Source: Nematopogon swammerdamellus
Lineage: Eukaryota; Arthropoda; Insecta; Lepidoptera; Adelidae
DNA length: 64,000 nucleotides
Direction: 5' to 3'
Assembly (NCBI GenBank): GCA_946902875.1
Contig: OX336343.1
Coordinates: 20,073,596 to 20,137,595 of the forward strand
Positions 40,416-50,534 of the stretch are shown here, piece by piece. Position 1 is the stretch's first letter. The number at the start of each line of letters is the position of its first letter. The position numbers were made by a program, and so were the translations under genes. The notes below the pieces were generated by a model. That model had not been told where the DNA came from, ran no database searches, and saw only the letters and a list, made by a program, of their open reading frames with translations.

Positions 40416-40568
40416 ATACCTACGGGAGTGGCAACCGTCGAGCGCTAATATATAGGAAAATTAGCCGCGTGTTAGAGCATTTGCACTAATATATAGCGCT
40501 GCTGCGGGATCGACCGTCAGTGCGCTCGCGACTTGGGAACGAAGAACACGTATATGTGCACTACGCAA

Positions 40569-40652
40569 AATGGCGATTTGTGCAGTTCGTGCGTGTCGAA
40601 AGAGCTCAAGATCATCAGGAATGACAAAAGATGGCGTAACCTTTCATAATTA
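40569..40652 (+). pseudogene. THAP-domain N-terminal remnant
   Basis: ATG at 40570 opens MAICAVRACRKSSRSSGMTK + DGVTFHN before a stop. The C-x4-C followed about 17 residues later by FH reproduces the first part of the THAP zinc finger (M..C..x..C....xFHxFP). The second C-x2-H half is not found downstream. THAP domains occur at the N-terminus of P-superfamily transposases, including Galileo, and in host proteins. Its place between mirror-image arrays favours a transposase remnant. Confidence 0.5.
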
Positions 40653-40979
40653 GGTCATTTTAATGATAATAAAATGCTTAAAGCGTGTAAAATACAAAAA
40701 TTCCGCGAGCTAGGAGCACGACTGCGCGCCATACTGGGCGCGTACACATGACATGATAGGCAAATTTGACAGACTGGAAAGAAATTTGAAATCAATTATT
40801 GTATATGGGTGTTGTTAGTTTTTTTATGGCAATGACATGGATGAATTCAATTTATAATATGTATTGTTATTATTTCTTTAATATTACGTTTTCTATTTTT
40901 TATAATTATAAAACAAATATACCTATACAAAACTAATATATTGTATATTATGTATTATTATAATAAGTATTATTATTAT

Positions 40980-41099
40980 CAGTGATAGGAATAGGTAGGA
41001 CTTATTTACCTAAACTTCGAGGAACAGAGTAAAAAATTGGAGACTTCCTTACGACAATATTTTTTTCCGGTTTAATAATACCTATTCATGGTGTTATAA
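40980..41099 (+). repeat. Left inner arm boundary (unique part)
   Basis: ATCAGTGATAGGAATAGGTA, TAAACTTCGAGGAACAGAGT, GAGACTTCCTTACGACAATA and GGTTTAATAATACCTATTCA are mirrored at 44400-44530 with about 90% identity by eye. This marks the outer limit of the inner palindrome. Confidence 0.8.
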
Positions 41100-42034
41100 T
41101 TTCGCGATTTAAAAAAAGTGGCCGCCATTTTGAACTTTTTAGTAACTGGACAGATTGCTTTCAAAATCGACATCTGGGTGTCAGTGAATACAAATCTGTA
41201 GTCAAATTTAAATAAAGTAGCCGCCATTTTGAAATTTTTAGTTACTGGACCGATTGCTTTCAAAATCGATATCTGGGTGTCTATGTAGGCTCTGAATACG
41301 AATCCGTTGTCAAAATTTAAAAAAGTGACCGCCATTTTGAACTTTTTAGTTACTGGACCGATTGCTTTCAAAATCGATATCTGGGTGTCTGTGTGGGCTC
41401 TGAATACGAATCTGTAGTCAAAATTAAAAAAAAGTGGCCGCCATTTTGAACTTTTTAGTTACTGGACCGATTGCTTTCAAAATCGATATCTGGGTGTTTA
41501 TGTAGGCTCTGAATACGAATCCGTTGTCAAAATTTAAAAAAGTGACCGCCATTTTGAACTTTTTAGTTACTGGACCGATTACTTTCAAAATCGATATCTG
41601 GATGTCTGTGTGGGCTCTGAATACGAATCTGTAATCAAAATTAAAAAAAAGTGGCCGCCATTTTGAACTTTTTAGTTACTGGACCGATTGCTTTCAAAAT
41701 CGATATCTGGGTGTATGTGGGGGCTCTGAATACGAATCTGTAGTAAAAATTTAAAAAAAGTGGCCGCCATTTTCAACTTTTTAGTTACTGGACCGATTGC
41801 TTTCAAAATCGATATCTGGTTGTCTGTGTGGGCTCTGAATAGTAATCTGTAGTCAAAATTTTAAAAAAGTGGCCGCCATTTTGAACTTTTTAGTTACTGG
41901 ACCGATTGCTTTCAAAATCGATATCTGGGTGTCTGTGTGGGCTCTAAATACGAAGCCGTTGTCAAAATTTAAAAAAAGTGGCCGCCATTTTGAACTTTTT
42001 AGTTACTGGACCGATTGCTTTCAAAATCGATATC
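41100..42034 (+). repeat. Minisatellite B (~108 bp), nine units, left orientation
   Basis: The unit reads GTGGCCGCCATTTTGAACTT + TTTAGTTACTGGACCGATTG + CTTTCAAAATCGATATCTGG + GTGT..GGCTCTGAATACGA. Spacing is about 108 bp (36 codons), and the reverse frame stays open across units (KAIGPVTKKFKMAATFFKF repeats). Variants such as GTGACCGCC and AATCCGTTG alternate. Confidence 0.85.
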
Positions 42035-42061
42035 ATATTTTTTATGTTAACTACATATTGT

Positions 42062-42450
42062 TATTCAGAGCCCACACAGACATGTAGATATGGGTTTTGA
42101 AAGTAATCAGTCCAGTAACTAAAAAGTTCAAAATGGCGGCCACTTTTTTAAGATTTTGACAACGGATTCGTATTCAGAGCCCACACAGACAAACAAATAT
42201 CAATTTTAAAAGCAATCGGTCCATTAACTAAAAAGTTCAAAATGGCGGTCACTTTTTTTTTATTTTGACAACGGATTCGTATTCAGAGCCCACACAGACA
42301 CCCAGATATCGATTTTGAAAGCAATCGGCCCAGTAACTAATAACTTCAAAATGGCGGCCACTTTTTTTAAATTTTGACAACGGATTCGTATTCAGAGCCC
42401 ACACAGACACTTAGATATCGATTTTGAAAGCAATCGGTCCAGTAACCAAC
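42062..42450 (-). repeat. Minisatellite B, three units, reversed
   Basis: GGCTCTGAATAACAATATGT marks the turn-round near 42060. Three inverted units follow (GTTCAAAATGGCGGYCACTT at about 42127, 42236 and 42346). The last joins minisatellite C at AGTAACCAACAAAAGTTC. Confidence 0.85.
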
Positions 42451-42860
42451 AAAAGTTCATGTGACAGATGGATAGATCTCACCGAGACTTGAAGTTTGAG
42501 TACCAACACGATGGGTCTGAGACCAGCGGTTCTCGAGTTATGGCCAAAACAAAAGTTCATGTGACAGATGGATAGATCTCACCGAGACCTGAAGTTTGAG
42601 TACCAACACGATGGGTATAGCACAAGTGGTTCTCGAGTTATGACCAAAACAAAAGTTCACGTGACAGATGGATAGATCTCACCGAGACCTGAAGTTTGAG
42701 TACCAACACGATGGATATAGCACAAGTGGTTCTCGAGTTATGACCAAAACAAAAGTTCATGTGACAGATGGATAGATCTCACCGAGACCTGAAATTTGAG
42801 TACCAACACGGTGGGTCTAGCACCAGTCGTTCTCGAGTTATGACCAAAACAAAAGTTCAT
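42451..42860 (+). repeat. Minisatellite C, four exact 100 bp units
   Basis: AAAAGTTCATGTGACAGATG starts units at 42451, 42551, 42651 and 42751, with a partial fifth at 42851. Each contains GATAGATCTCACCGAGACYT, GAAGTTTGAGTACCAACACG and TGGTTCTCGAGTTATG. Diverged inverted units of the same kind are at 50535-50915. Confidence 0.9.
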
Positions 42861-43596
42861 GTGGCGCAGATTGATATTTTATGTCAAATTTTCATGTTCA
42901 TTTACTAAAATAAAATTTGTTGTTATCAATTATTATGTAACATTTATTATTATCATAGATTTAAAAAAATGTCACATTTTTATAATACTGGGGTACTGAG
43001 GAGAATCATTATGGCAACACTGGCCTTAAGGTGGTGTACCTTAAATACGGCCCAGCTACGCTGCTGGTCGCTGCGTTTTATCTTAATTTTTTATTTCGTC
43101 TGAGATAAATAATAACAAAAATAATGCTTAAATAAATAAATTATTAATTCACACTAGTTAACGTAATTCTCAATATTAAATAAAAATTATCGAAATATAA
43201 CACGTACACATTTTGTTTTTATAAACGTTGATACAAAGTTACTTCGTTAGCGCTCACGTACTGCATGGCGGCGCGTGGCGGCTGGCGTGCGATGTTGCGT
43301 AAATAATATGTCAATTCAGATTTTATTAGGAAATATCGCTGAATGCAACAAAATAAGGCTTACTCACCTATGGTACGTTATTTCCCCTTTCTTTTTTGTA
43401 GTACCTGCACGATTTGAGTACGCAAGTATGAGGCATTAAGGAGCGACACCCACACAACTAACACGTCCCGGCCGACTGACAGCCAGCAACTGACTGACAA
43501 GTCACTGGATGTCACCTTCGCTTGGACATCCAGTGCAGTGAGGCCATTTCGTCAGTTCGTATAGGCCCGTCCTTACGTTAGTAATATATAAGTCAA
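42861..43596. other. Central non-repetitive part of the palindromic locus
   Basis: No ORF is supported. On the minus strand GTACCATAG|GTGAGTAAG near 43368-43380 resembles a splice donor. GC-rich CATGGCGGCGCGTGGCGGCT is at 43265. If an autonomous gene once lay here it is gone. Confidence 0.35.
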
Positions 43597-44400
43597 TGTC
43601 CAGTAACTAAAAAGTTCAAAATGGCGGCCACTTTTTTTAAATGTTTACTACAGATTCGTATTCAGAGCCCACACATACACCCAGATATCGATTTTGAAAG
43701 CAATCGGTCCAGTAACTAAAAAGTTCAAAATGGCGGCCACTTTTTTTAAATTTTACAACGGATTCGTATTCAGAGCCCACACAGACACCCAGATATCGAT
43801 TTTGAAAGCAATCGGTCCAGTAACTAAAAAGTTCAAAATGGCGGCCACTTTTTTTAAATGTTTACTACAGATTCGTATTCAGAGCCCACACATACACCCA
43901 GATATCGATTTTGAAAGCAATCGGTCCAGTAACTAAAAAGTTCAAAATGGCGGTCACTTTTTAAATTTTGACAACGGATTCGTATTCAGAGCCTACATAG
44001 ACACCCAGATATCGATTTTGAAAGAAATCGGTCCAGTAACTAAAAAGTTCAAAATGGCGGCCACTTCTTTTTTATTTTGACTACAGATTCGTATTCTGAG
44101 TCCACACAGACGCCTAGATATCGATTTTGAAAGCAATCGGTCCAGTAACTAAAAAGTTCAAAATGGCGGCTACTTTTTTTAAATTTTGACTATAGATTCG
44201 TATCCAGAGTCCACACAGACGCCCATATATTGATTTTGAAAGAAATCGGTCCAGTAACTAAAAAGTTCAAAATGGCGGCTACTTTTTTAAATTTTTACTA
44301 CAGATTCTTATTCAGAGCCCACACTGACACCCAGATATCGATTTTGAAAGCAATCGGTCCAGTAACTAAAAAGTTCAAAATGGTGGCCACTTTTTTCAAA
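43597..44400 (-). repeat. Minisatellite B, eight units, right orientation
   Basis: Inverted units (AGTAACTAAAAAGTTCAAAA + TGGCGGCCACTTTTTTTAAA) repeat at about 43614, 43723, 43832, 43940, 44047, 44156, 44265 and 44373. They mirror 41100-42034. Confidence 0.85.
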
Positions 44401-44530
44401 TCGCGAAATTAAAACACCATGAATATTATTAAACCGGAAAAAAATATTGTTTTAAGGAAGTCTCCAATCTTTTACTCTGTTCCTCGAAATTTAGGTAAAT
44501 AAGCCCTACTTATTCCTATCACTGATTATT
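44401..44530 (-). repeat. Right inner arm boundary (unique part)
   Basis: AAATCGCGAAATTAAAACAC, CCGGAAAAAAATATTGTTTT, AAGGAAGTCTCCAATCTTTT and TATTCCTATCACTGAT mirror 40980-41110. Confidence 0.8.
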
Positions 44531-45030
44531 AGTACAACTTTTCAAAAATATTAAAACAACAGTCTTGTTTAATTTTTCAATATTTTTTTTGGATTCAAAC
44601 AATAATATTCGTTCAGTAAAAACTATTTGAAATAATATTACAAATAACAATTTCAAAATTCACAGATATACCGCACCATCATTGTCCGTCAGACTGGCAT
44701 TCGTAGTGATCCCGTCAAGTTGCCGTCAAGCAAGGCTTCCGATTGGTCGGACGGTCGGCTCTTACTACCAGATACCCGAGCCAAGCCAGCGATAACAAAC
44801 CTGTCGCTCGCCTTGCTCGCTCTGTCTCTCTCCATATCGCGGGGCGCGATATGGGTAACGGAGATAGACAAGTCACGTCATAAAAGATTAAATTGCGATT
44901 TCGATTTTCGTAGTAGTAGGGATTTTTGGCTAGCCGTGCTCCGATACAAACGCAGTAGCGTTGCGTCTCCCGTAGGTATTCTCCTTGCCGAAGGCCGAGC
45001 TGCGTTCAGGAGGACCATAAACCTTCTCGA

Positions 45031-45545
45031 AGGGAAGCACTGACGTGGCACCAAGTTCATCCGGTGTTATGGGCTGACATCACGGATGTCTCGTTAGCTC
45101 AGTGGTGCAGACAGTCAACTATCGCTATTGAATGTTAAGCAACGCTGGGTGCGGTCAGTACTTGGATGGGTGACCGCTGACCGTTGGAGGCTGACCGAGG
45201 TTCGGATTCCTCGTAAAACTGTAGGTCCCTTCCCTCATAATCTTACTTGGTGGTAGGGTTTAACCCGCCCGGGTTGGTACCACCGCACTGAATGAAACGT
45301 CGGTCTAAACGGCTATGTAAATAGTTTGTGTTTTCCGACCAGTTCAGTGTAGCCGGCACGATCAAAGGGGGAAGCACTGACATGGCACCTAGTTCACCCG
45401 GTGTTATGGGCTGACATCACGGACGTTGTAGGTGATGTAGCCAACCGTGTCAGTTTCCATAAAAAAAAAAAAAAAAAAAAAAAAAAATGTTGTAGGTGAT
45501 GTAGCCAACCGTGTCAGTTTCCATAAAAAAAATTATAAAAAAAAG
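45031..45545 (+). mobile_element. SINE-1 3' fragment serving as target for a second SINE-1
   Basis: GAAGCACTGACGTGGCACCA to CATCACGGATG (45033-45088) continues after the insert as TGTTGTAGGTGATGTAGCCA and a poly-A at 45523-45532. The two parts rejoin to a continuous SINE-1 3' end. Its own 5' edge is the minisatellite A unit CTTCTCGAAG. Confidence 0.8.
45090..45486 (+). mobile_element. SINE-1 (tRNA/5S head) nested inside SINE-1
   Basis: The head has CTCGTTAGCTCAGTGGTGCA (box A-like), AAGCAACGCTGGGTGCGGTC + AGTACTTGGATGGGTGACCG (5S-like, 45137-45177) and GGTTCGGATTCC (box B-like, 45199-45210). The full body ends in 27 As (45461-45487). The target duplication is only ATGT (45086-45089 and 45487-45490). 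Near-consensus sequence and a long pure A tail suggest a recent insertion. Confidence 0.85.
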
Positions 45546-45615
45546 TAAGTAACTAAGGGCGTGGCCGAAGACCGAGCAGTATCCTGGAAGACGCGGATAG
45601 TAAGTAACTACGGGC

Positions 45616-46212
45616 GATAGTTACATACTTTCCTCAAGACGGTTTATAGTCTTCCTGAACGCAGCTCGGCCTTCGGCCTCGCCCTCAATTACTTGATTTC
45701 TTCGAAAAGGTTTATAGTCTTCCTGAACGCAGCTCGGCCTTCGGCCTCGCCCTTAGTTACTTACTTTCTTCGAGAAGGTTTATGGTCTTCCTGAACGCAG
45801 CTCGGCCTTCGGCCTCGCCCACTGTTACTTACTTTCTTCGAAAAGGTTATCGTCTTCCTGAACGCAGCTCGGCCTTCGGCCTCGCCCTCGGTTACTTACT
45901 TTCATCGAGAAGGTTTAGTCTTCCTGAACGCAGCTCGGCCTTTGGCTTCGCTCTCAGTTACTTACTTTCTTCGAGAAGGTTTATGGTCTTCCTGAACGCA
46001 ACTCGGCCTTCGGCCTCGCCCTCAGTTACTTACTTTCTTCGAGAAGTATGCAGCAATCTTCCAGAATGCAGCCCAGCCTAAAGCCTCACCGTTAGTTACT
46101 TACTTTAGTTGAAAAGGTTTTTTATTTACCTAAACGCAGATCGGCCTTAGTTACTTACTTTCTTCCTTTGAAATACGAATTTCACGCGAGCGAAGCCGCG
46201 GGCAAAAGCTAG
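45616..46212 (+). repeat. Right outer arm: minisatellite A plus Helitron-type end
   Basis: Inverted units (GTCTTCCTGAACGCAGCTCG + GCCTTCGGCCTCGCCC..TTACTTACTTTCTTCGA) run to about 46150, followed by GAATTTCACGCGAGCGAAGC + CGCGGGCAAAAGCTAG before T. 67 codons of incidental reading frame (from 45782) are identical to the mirror frame in the left arm. The private variants GCCTTTGGCTTCGCTCTC and CATCGAGAAGG occur in matching positions. Confidence 0.85.
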
Positions 46213-46372
46213 TTAATGTACAAATTTATTTGCAAAAATCGTCAAATCAAATAGACAGAATTCGTAAAACCATAGGATATGATCATTATCAATTTCTAAA
46301 TTCTAAGATGGTGCAAAAGCAAATACCTGTAAGTTCATTTATTAATCTAACTTATAAAGGACAAAGAAAACG

Positions 46373-46726
46373 AAAAAACCGGCCAAGTGCGAGTCGCACT
46401 CGCTCACCGAGTGTTCCGTATCGCCATGTCATGTTCAGCGCCCTCACGCCATCTATGGATTAGTTAAAATGCTTCATACTGTTTTCGGTAGATGGCGCGC
46501 ATACACTTTTAAGTTTCTTGTACGGGGACCCTCGTGTTTTCTTTTTACTATTTCTTATTTGTTGTTATATCGGCCATAATAACACATATTTTGTGAAAAT
46601 TTCAACGGGCTACCTATTACGGTTCAAGAGATACAGCCCTCGGACAGACGGACAGACAGACAGACAGACAGACGGCGTAGGCTTAGTAATAGGGTCCCGT
46701 ACGACGGATACGGAACCCTAAAAATG
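46373..46726 (-). repeat. GGGTTCCGTA/(CTGT)n dispersed repeat, near full length
   Basis: It starts in reverse with ACCGGCCAAGTGCGAGTCGC, contains GGTAGATGGCGCGC and GATACAGCCCTCGGAC plus (GACA)n, and ends GTACGACGGATACGGAACCC + TAAAAA. Confidence 0.7.
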
Positions 46727-46837
46727 TCTCCACTAATTTATCAGCGGGTTTTCCAACTACGCAGACTTCAACACACAGAAACGTCATCGCATATATTTGA
46801 ACTTGTTACCACAATTTGTTACCATGCATGCACTCCA

Positions 46838-46960
46838 TTTTTAGGGTTCCGTATCCATACGGAACTAAACCTACGTCGTCTGTCTGTCCGTCCGTCCGTC
46901 CGAGTGCTGTATCGTTTGAACTATAATAGGTAGTCAGTTGAAAGTTTTATTAAAACTTCA
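46838..46960 (+). repeat. GGGTTCCGTA/(CTGT)n repeat, 5' part
   Basis: TTTTTAGGGTTCCGTATCC, CTGTCTGTCCGTCCGTCCG and GTGCTGTATCGTTTGAACTA, truncated after AGTTGAAAGTTTTAT. Confidence 0.6.
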
Positions 46961-47213
46961 ACTTTGTCCTTACGTGGAAATCATAAAAAAAATTCACTGT
47001 TTTATTTCTTACTAGCTGTTTCGGTAGCTTCACTTCACGGCAAAATATCCTCTATCTAACCATCCTTAGATATGCCAAAAAACGCCAGTTAAAATCCCAT
47101 GTTAATTTATTGAGTGGTTCTCGACTTATAAGTGAACATAGAAGTACGGCGGCAGCGCACAGACAGAATAGTTTGGCCGGGGCGCCATTTCAGTTTTTCG
47201 TTAATCCTTTCTT

Positions 47214-47605
47214 TTTCACCGACTTGAAAAAAAGGAGGAGGTTCTCAATTCGACTGTATTTTTTTTTATTATTTTTTTTATGTTTGTTACCTCAGAACTT
47301 TCGACTGGGTGAACCGATTTTGAAAATTCTTTTTTTATTTGAAAGCTGGTGCTTCCCGTGTGGTTTCATTTTAATTTTGTCAAGATCGGATTGGAATGCG
47401 CGGCTGATTCCGCCGAGTACATTAATAGCAAAAAATTCCAAAAAAAAACTGTGAAAAAAAAATCTATTTAAAAATATAAAAACCGCCTTCAAAAATGTAA
47501 ATGTAAGAAATTAAAAAAAAATCGAACCCTAGAGTTGAAGGCGGTGATATTCTTTGTGATTGTCGATGCATTTTTGAAGGTGGTTTTTATATTTTTTAAA
47601 TAGTT
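47214..47605 (+). mobile_element. Inverted-end dispersed element (ATTCTCAATTCG type), copy 2
   Basis: The order is ACCGACTTGAAAAAAAGGAG, GAGGTTCTCAATTCGACTG, AACCGATTTTGAAAATTC, GATTCCGCCGAGTACATTAA, AAACCGCCTTCAAAAATG, AATCGAACCCTAGAGTTGAA. The last 140 bp form a hairpin: CTATTTAAAAATATAAAAAC at 47464 pairs with 47585-47604. It is non-coding and shares module order with 5722-6240. Confidence 0.65.
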
Positions 47606-47922
47606 TGCTTACTATTTCGACTTTGATGCCTTGTCTATGTATATATTTCGAAGCACTGCTGTATTTTTAAGTGGCAAATGTCAGCCGCTGCCACTCAGTT
47701 CGTGTTGATAAGACATCTAAGCATGAAAAAACGTTTTCAGGTGCCTTATCTCCGCGCCGACGCGCGGCGGAGGAGTGGCAGAGACTTAATCAGTATTTTT
47801 AGAAAGATTTGTTAAAAAATAATAATAACGAACAAATTCAAATTACAGCTTGTATTATGGCGGCGAAACTGTGTGCTACTTGTCTGAGATGCAGAATTTT
47901 AATGAAAACCACTATGTTTGGC

Positions 47923-47996
47923 TGGCGTGCCTTGGGAGAGGGCTATGTCCAGCAGTGGACCGATACAGGCTGATGATGATGATGATGATGATGATG
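47923..47996 (+). pseudogene. RTE-like LINE ORF2 terminus with (GAT)n tail
   Basis: TGG CGT GCC begins WRALGEGYVQQWTDTG-stop (47923-47973), followed by (GAT)n to 47996. Only 16 codons remain. Confidence 0.7.
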
Positions 47997-48029
47997 GTTG
48001 GCTGTGCCGAGAGGCCTAATGTAGATAAA

Positions 48030-48215
48030 AATATAGAAATTCTTTATTGCACACAAAACAATGACAAGTGAAGAAAACATACAGGAGAACAATAGGAGAA
48101 CACATAGAAACTCGCAAAGTTGGACTTATCATTGTAAGCGATTTCTTCCAGCCAACCTTTGGTTGAAGAGAGTAAGTTTTACAGGTAATGGGCATGGGAG
48201 GTTCTTCAAAAAAAA
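48030..48215 (-). repeat. LINE tail (CTTTATTGCACAC type), copy 1
   Basis: AGAAATTCTTTATTGCACAC, GTTGGACTTATCATTGTAAG and CCAACCTTTGGTTGAAGAGA match 48905-49085 in the same order. The reversed CAATAAAG suggests the polyadenylated end of a retroelement. Confidence 0.55.
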
Positions 48216-48498
48216 GGCGTAGGTGCGGTGTGGCTGATAGTGAATGTACCCGCAGTTTATACCATGTGCAAACACTATAAACGCATCATATTTTGTGTCA
48301 GTTCAGTATCCATAATTCAATCAGACGTGGGTCGCGCTTAGGTTTGCCATCCGTCCTCTTTACCCGGGACATATAATGGTTTTAGTGCGTCCCGGAAGCG
48401 TCCCGGGAGGATTTTCATAGGTGTCCGTTGTTTCAATCTACGTGCTGGAATCAAAATAAAATATTAATTATGAATGTTTATTTAACCCACATATACAC

Positions 48499-48826
48499 TT
48501 TTTTTTTTTTATGGAAACTGACACGGTTGGCTACATCACCTACAACATCCGTGATGTCAGCCCATAACACCGGGTGAACTTGGTGCCACGTCGGTGCTTC
48601 CCTTCGGTCGTGCCGGCTACACTGAACTGGACGGAAAACACAAACTATTTACATAGCCGTTTCGACCGACCTTTCATTCAGTGCGGTGGTACCAACCCGG
48701 GCGGGTTGAACCCTACCACCTAGTGATATAAGAAGGGAGTCATATCCCTTAGTCGCCTTTTACGACATACACGGGGAGAGATGCAGTGGGGCTATTCTTT
48801 TAAAGTACCGGCCCCACACAGTACAA
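48499..48826 (-). mobile_element. SINE-1, head-B form
   Basis: T run at 48499-48510, complete body, then directly ATCCCTTAGTCGCCTTTTAC and GGGGAGAGATGCAGTGGGGC, ending GTACCGGCCCCACACAGTAC. It has no tRNA/5S module, like 1519-1858. The sequence is close to consensus. Confidence 0.85.
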
Positions 48827-48891
48827 ACTTACCTACCTATATTTGCATACACTACTCGTGTGCAACATACATACACATAGTTATTAATAAT

Positions 48892-49125
48892 AGAATAGAA
48901 TAGAATAGAATAGAAATCCTTTATTGCACACAAAAACACAGAGATACACAAGACAGAAGATAACATACAGAAGAAGAATGGAAGCTAACAATAATTCACA
49001 CAGAAACAAGAGAACAGTAGCGTGCAAAGGCGGACTTATCACTTTAAGTGATTTCTTCCAGTCAACCTTTGGGTGATGAGAGTAAATGAGAAAGAAATAT
49101 GACAAGGGTAGTGCAGACATTTGGA
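48892..49125 (-). repeat. LINE tail (CTTTATTGCACAC type), copy 2
   Basis: (AGAAT)n at 48890-48913, then GAAATCCTTTATTGCACACA, GGCGGACTTATCACTTTAAG and CCAGTCAACCTTTGGGTGAT. See copy 1. Confidence 0.55.
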
Positions 49126-49136
49126 CAGGAAAGTAA

Positions 49137-49225
49137 TATATATATATATATATATATACTACATACTTATATAAATATACAAGTCATTATTTATTATTAT
49201 ATAATAATGACTTGTATATATATTA
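49137..49225. repeat. (TA)n run and ATACAAGTCATTAT palindrome
   Basis: Alternating TA at 49137-49158. ATATACAAGTCATTATTTAT at 49177 then pairs with ATAATGACTTGTATAT at 49203-49218. Cruciform-prone AT DNA. Confidence 0.6.
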
Positions 49226-49361
49226 TATATATATTAAGTTATTATTTATTATTTATTAACCATTCGTAATTCGTTTGGTACACTACACTTGAATTTGTCA
49301 TATTTTGTTTTTACAATCCCGTTCGATTACCTACACGCACAAAGAATAGCCGGCAAGAAAG

Positions 49362-49631
49362 CCGCTCGGCCGTTAGAGGCTGACCGTGGTTCAAATTGTA
49401 TTTTTTTTTTATTTGCTAGGTTTTAACCCGCCCGGATTGGTACCACCGCACTGAATTAAAAGTCGATCGAAACGGCCATGCAAATAGTTCGTGATTTCCG
49501 TCCAGTTCAGTGTGGCCGGCACGACCGAAGGGAAGCACTGACATGGTACCTATAGCAAAAAGGTGTTATGGCCTGACATCACGGATGTTATAGGTGATGT
49601 AGCCAACCGTGTCAGTTTCCATAAAAAAAAA
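49362..49631 (+). mobile_element. SINE-1, head partly lost
   Basis: GCCGCTCGGCCGTTAGAGGC + TGACCGTGGTTCAAATTG keeps the box B end. A T-rich gap (49401-49410) replaces the CTGTAGGTCCC segment. The body is complete with an A run at 49623-49631. One local change reads GTACCTATAGCAAAAAGGTG. Confidence 0.8.
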
Positions 49632-50055
49632 CTTCGCGAGGTTTTTTTCAACGTCTCTGAATACAATATGTCTGTGACTAACGTTATTCGCTGTACGTCC
49701 ATAAAATAATATTTAAAACAAAATTTTAAATAATAATTAGGTATTTAATTTACGATGTAAATGTGAAGTTCCTAATCTTTTTGCTAAATATCCTGGTTTT
49801 CCTGGCCTCCTGTTCTGATTTTATAAAATTAGATATGGCAACCCTATTCACGCTAGTGTTGTGCAATATCCTGCGGAGAGCGAACGACATCGTCGATCGT
49901 AAAATTTAACGACAACACTTCACACGCCTTTCAAACGCGGCCGGAAGTCTTGTAGAGCTTCGGTGACTGACAACTTTGCGCATAAAACATAAACATTATA
50001 AATTATTATTACAAATCTGGATTGCTGTGTTTAGACTTGTACTGATTTGAAAAAA
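49632..50055. other. No recognised feature
   Basis: No gene or repeat boundary is supported. Confidence 0.3.
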
Positions 50056-50426
50056 AAAACCGGCAACTACGAGTCGAACTCGCGCACCGAAGGTGCCGTA
50101 TCGCCATGTCATGGTAAGCGCCAGTTTAAAATGTCATGACATGATTAGTTAAAATGCTTCAAACTCTATTCGGTAGATGGCGCGCGCGCATACACTTTTT
50201 GGTTTCTTCTATGGGAACCCCGTGAATTTTTTACTTTTTCTTATTTTTATTATTTGTTGTTATATCCGCCATAATAACACATAGGTGTTCTGTGAAAATT
50301 TCAACGGGCTACCTATTACGGTTCAAGTGATACAGCCCTCGGACAGACAGACAGACAGACAGACATACAGACAGACGGCGTAGGCTTAGTAATAGTGTCC
50401 CGTACCGGATATGGAACCCTAAAACT
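50056..50426 (-). repeat. GGGTTCCGTA/(CTGT)n dispersed repeat, near full length
   Basis: AAACCGGCAACTACGAGTCG, AACTCGCGCACCGAAGGTGC, GGTAGATGGCGCGCGCGC, CCCTCGGACAGACAGACAGA and GGATATGGAACCCTAAAA, in reverse order of 30394-30838. Confidence 0.7.
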
Positions 50427-50534
50427 CTGCTTTCCGCCAAAGTACGTGATATCGGTCTTCCCTTATTCCGTTTTCCTGTCCACGGCCGCCCATGAACTAT
50501 TATAGTTAGGTACATAAAACAATCCATCTATCTC

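Larger units (their letters stand above)
44985..45615 (-). repeat. Second left-orientation block of minisatellite A, split by SINE-1
   Basis: GCCGAAGGCCGAGCTGCGTT + CAGGAGGACCATAAACC (44992-45028) and GTAAGTAACTAAGGGCG..GGCCGAAG (45545-45572) belong to one array orientation. Nested SINE-1 copies separate them. The orientation flips near 45610. Confidence 0.7.

Noticed and set aside
43362..43384. Splice donor-like GTGAGTAAG on the minus strand
   Set aside because: No adjoining exon with coding character on that strand, so it is not called as part of a gene.
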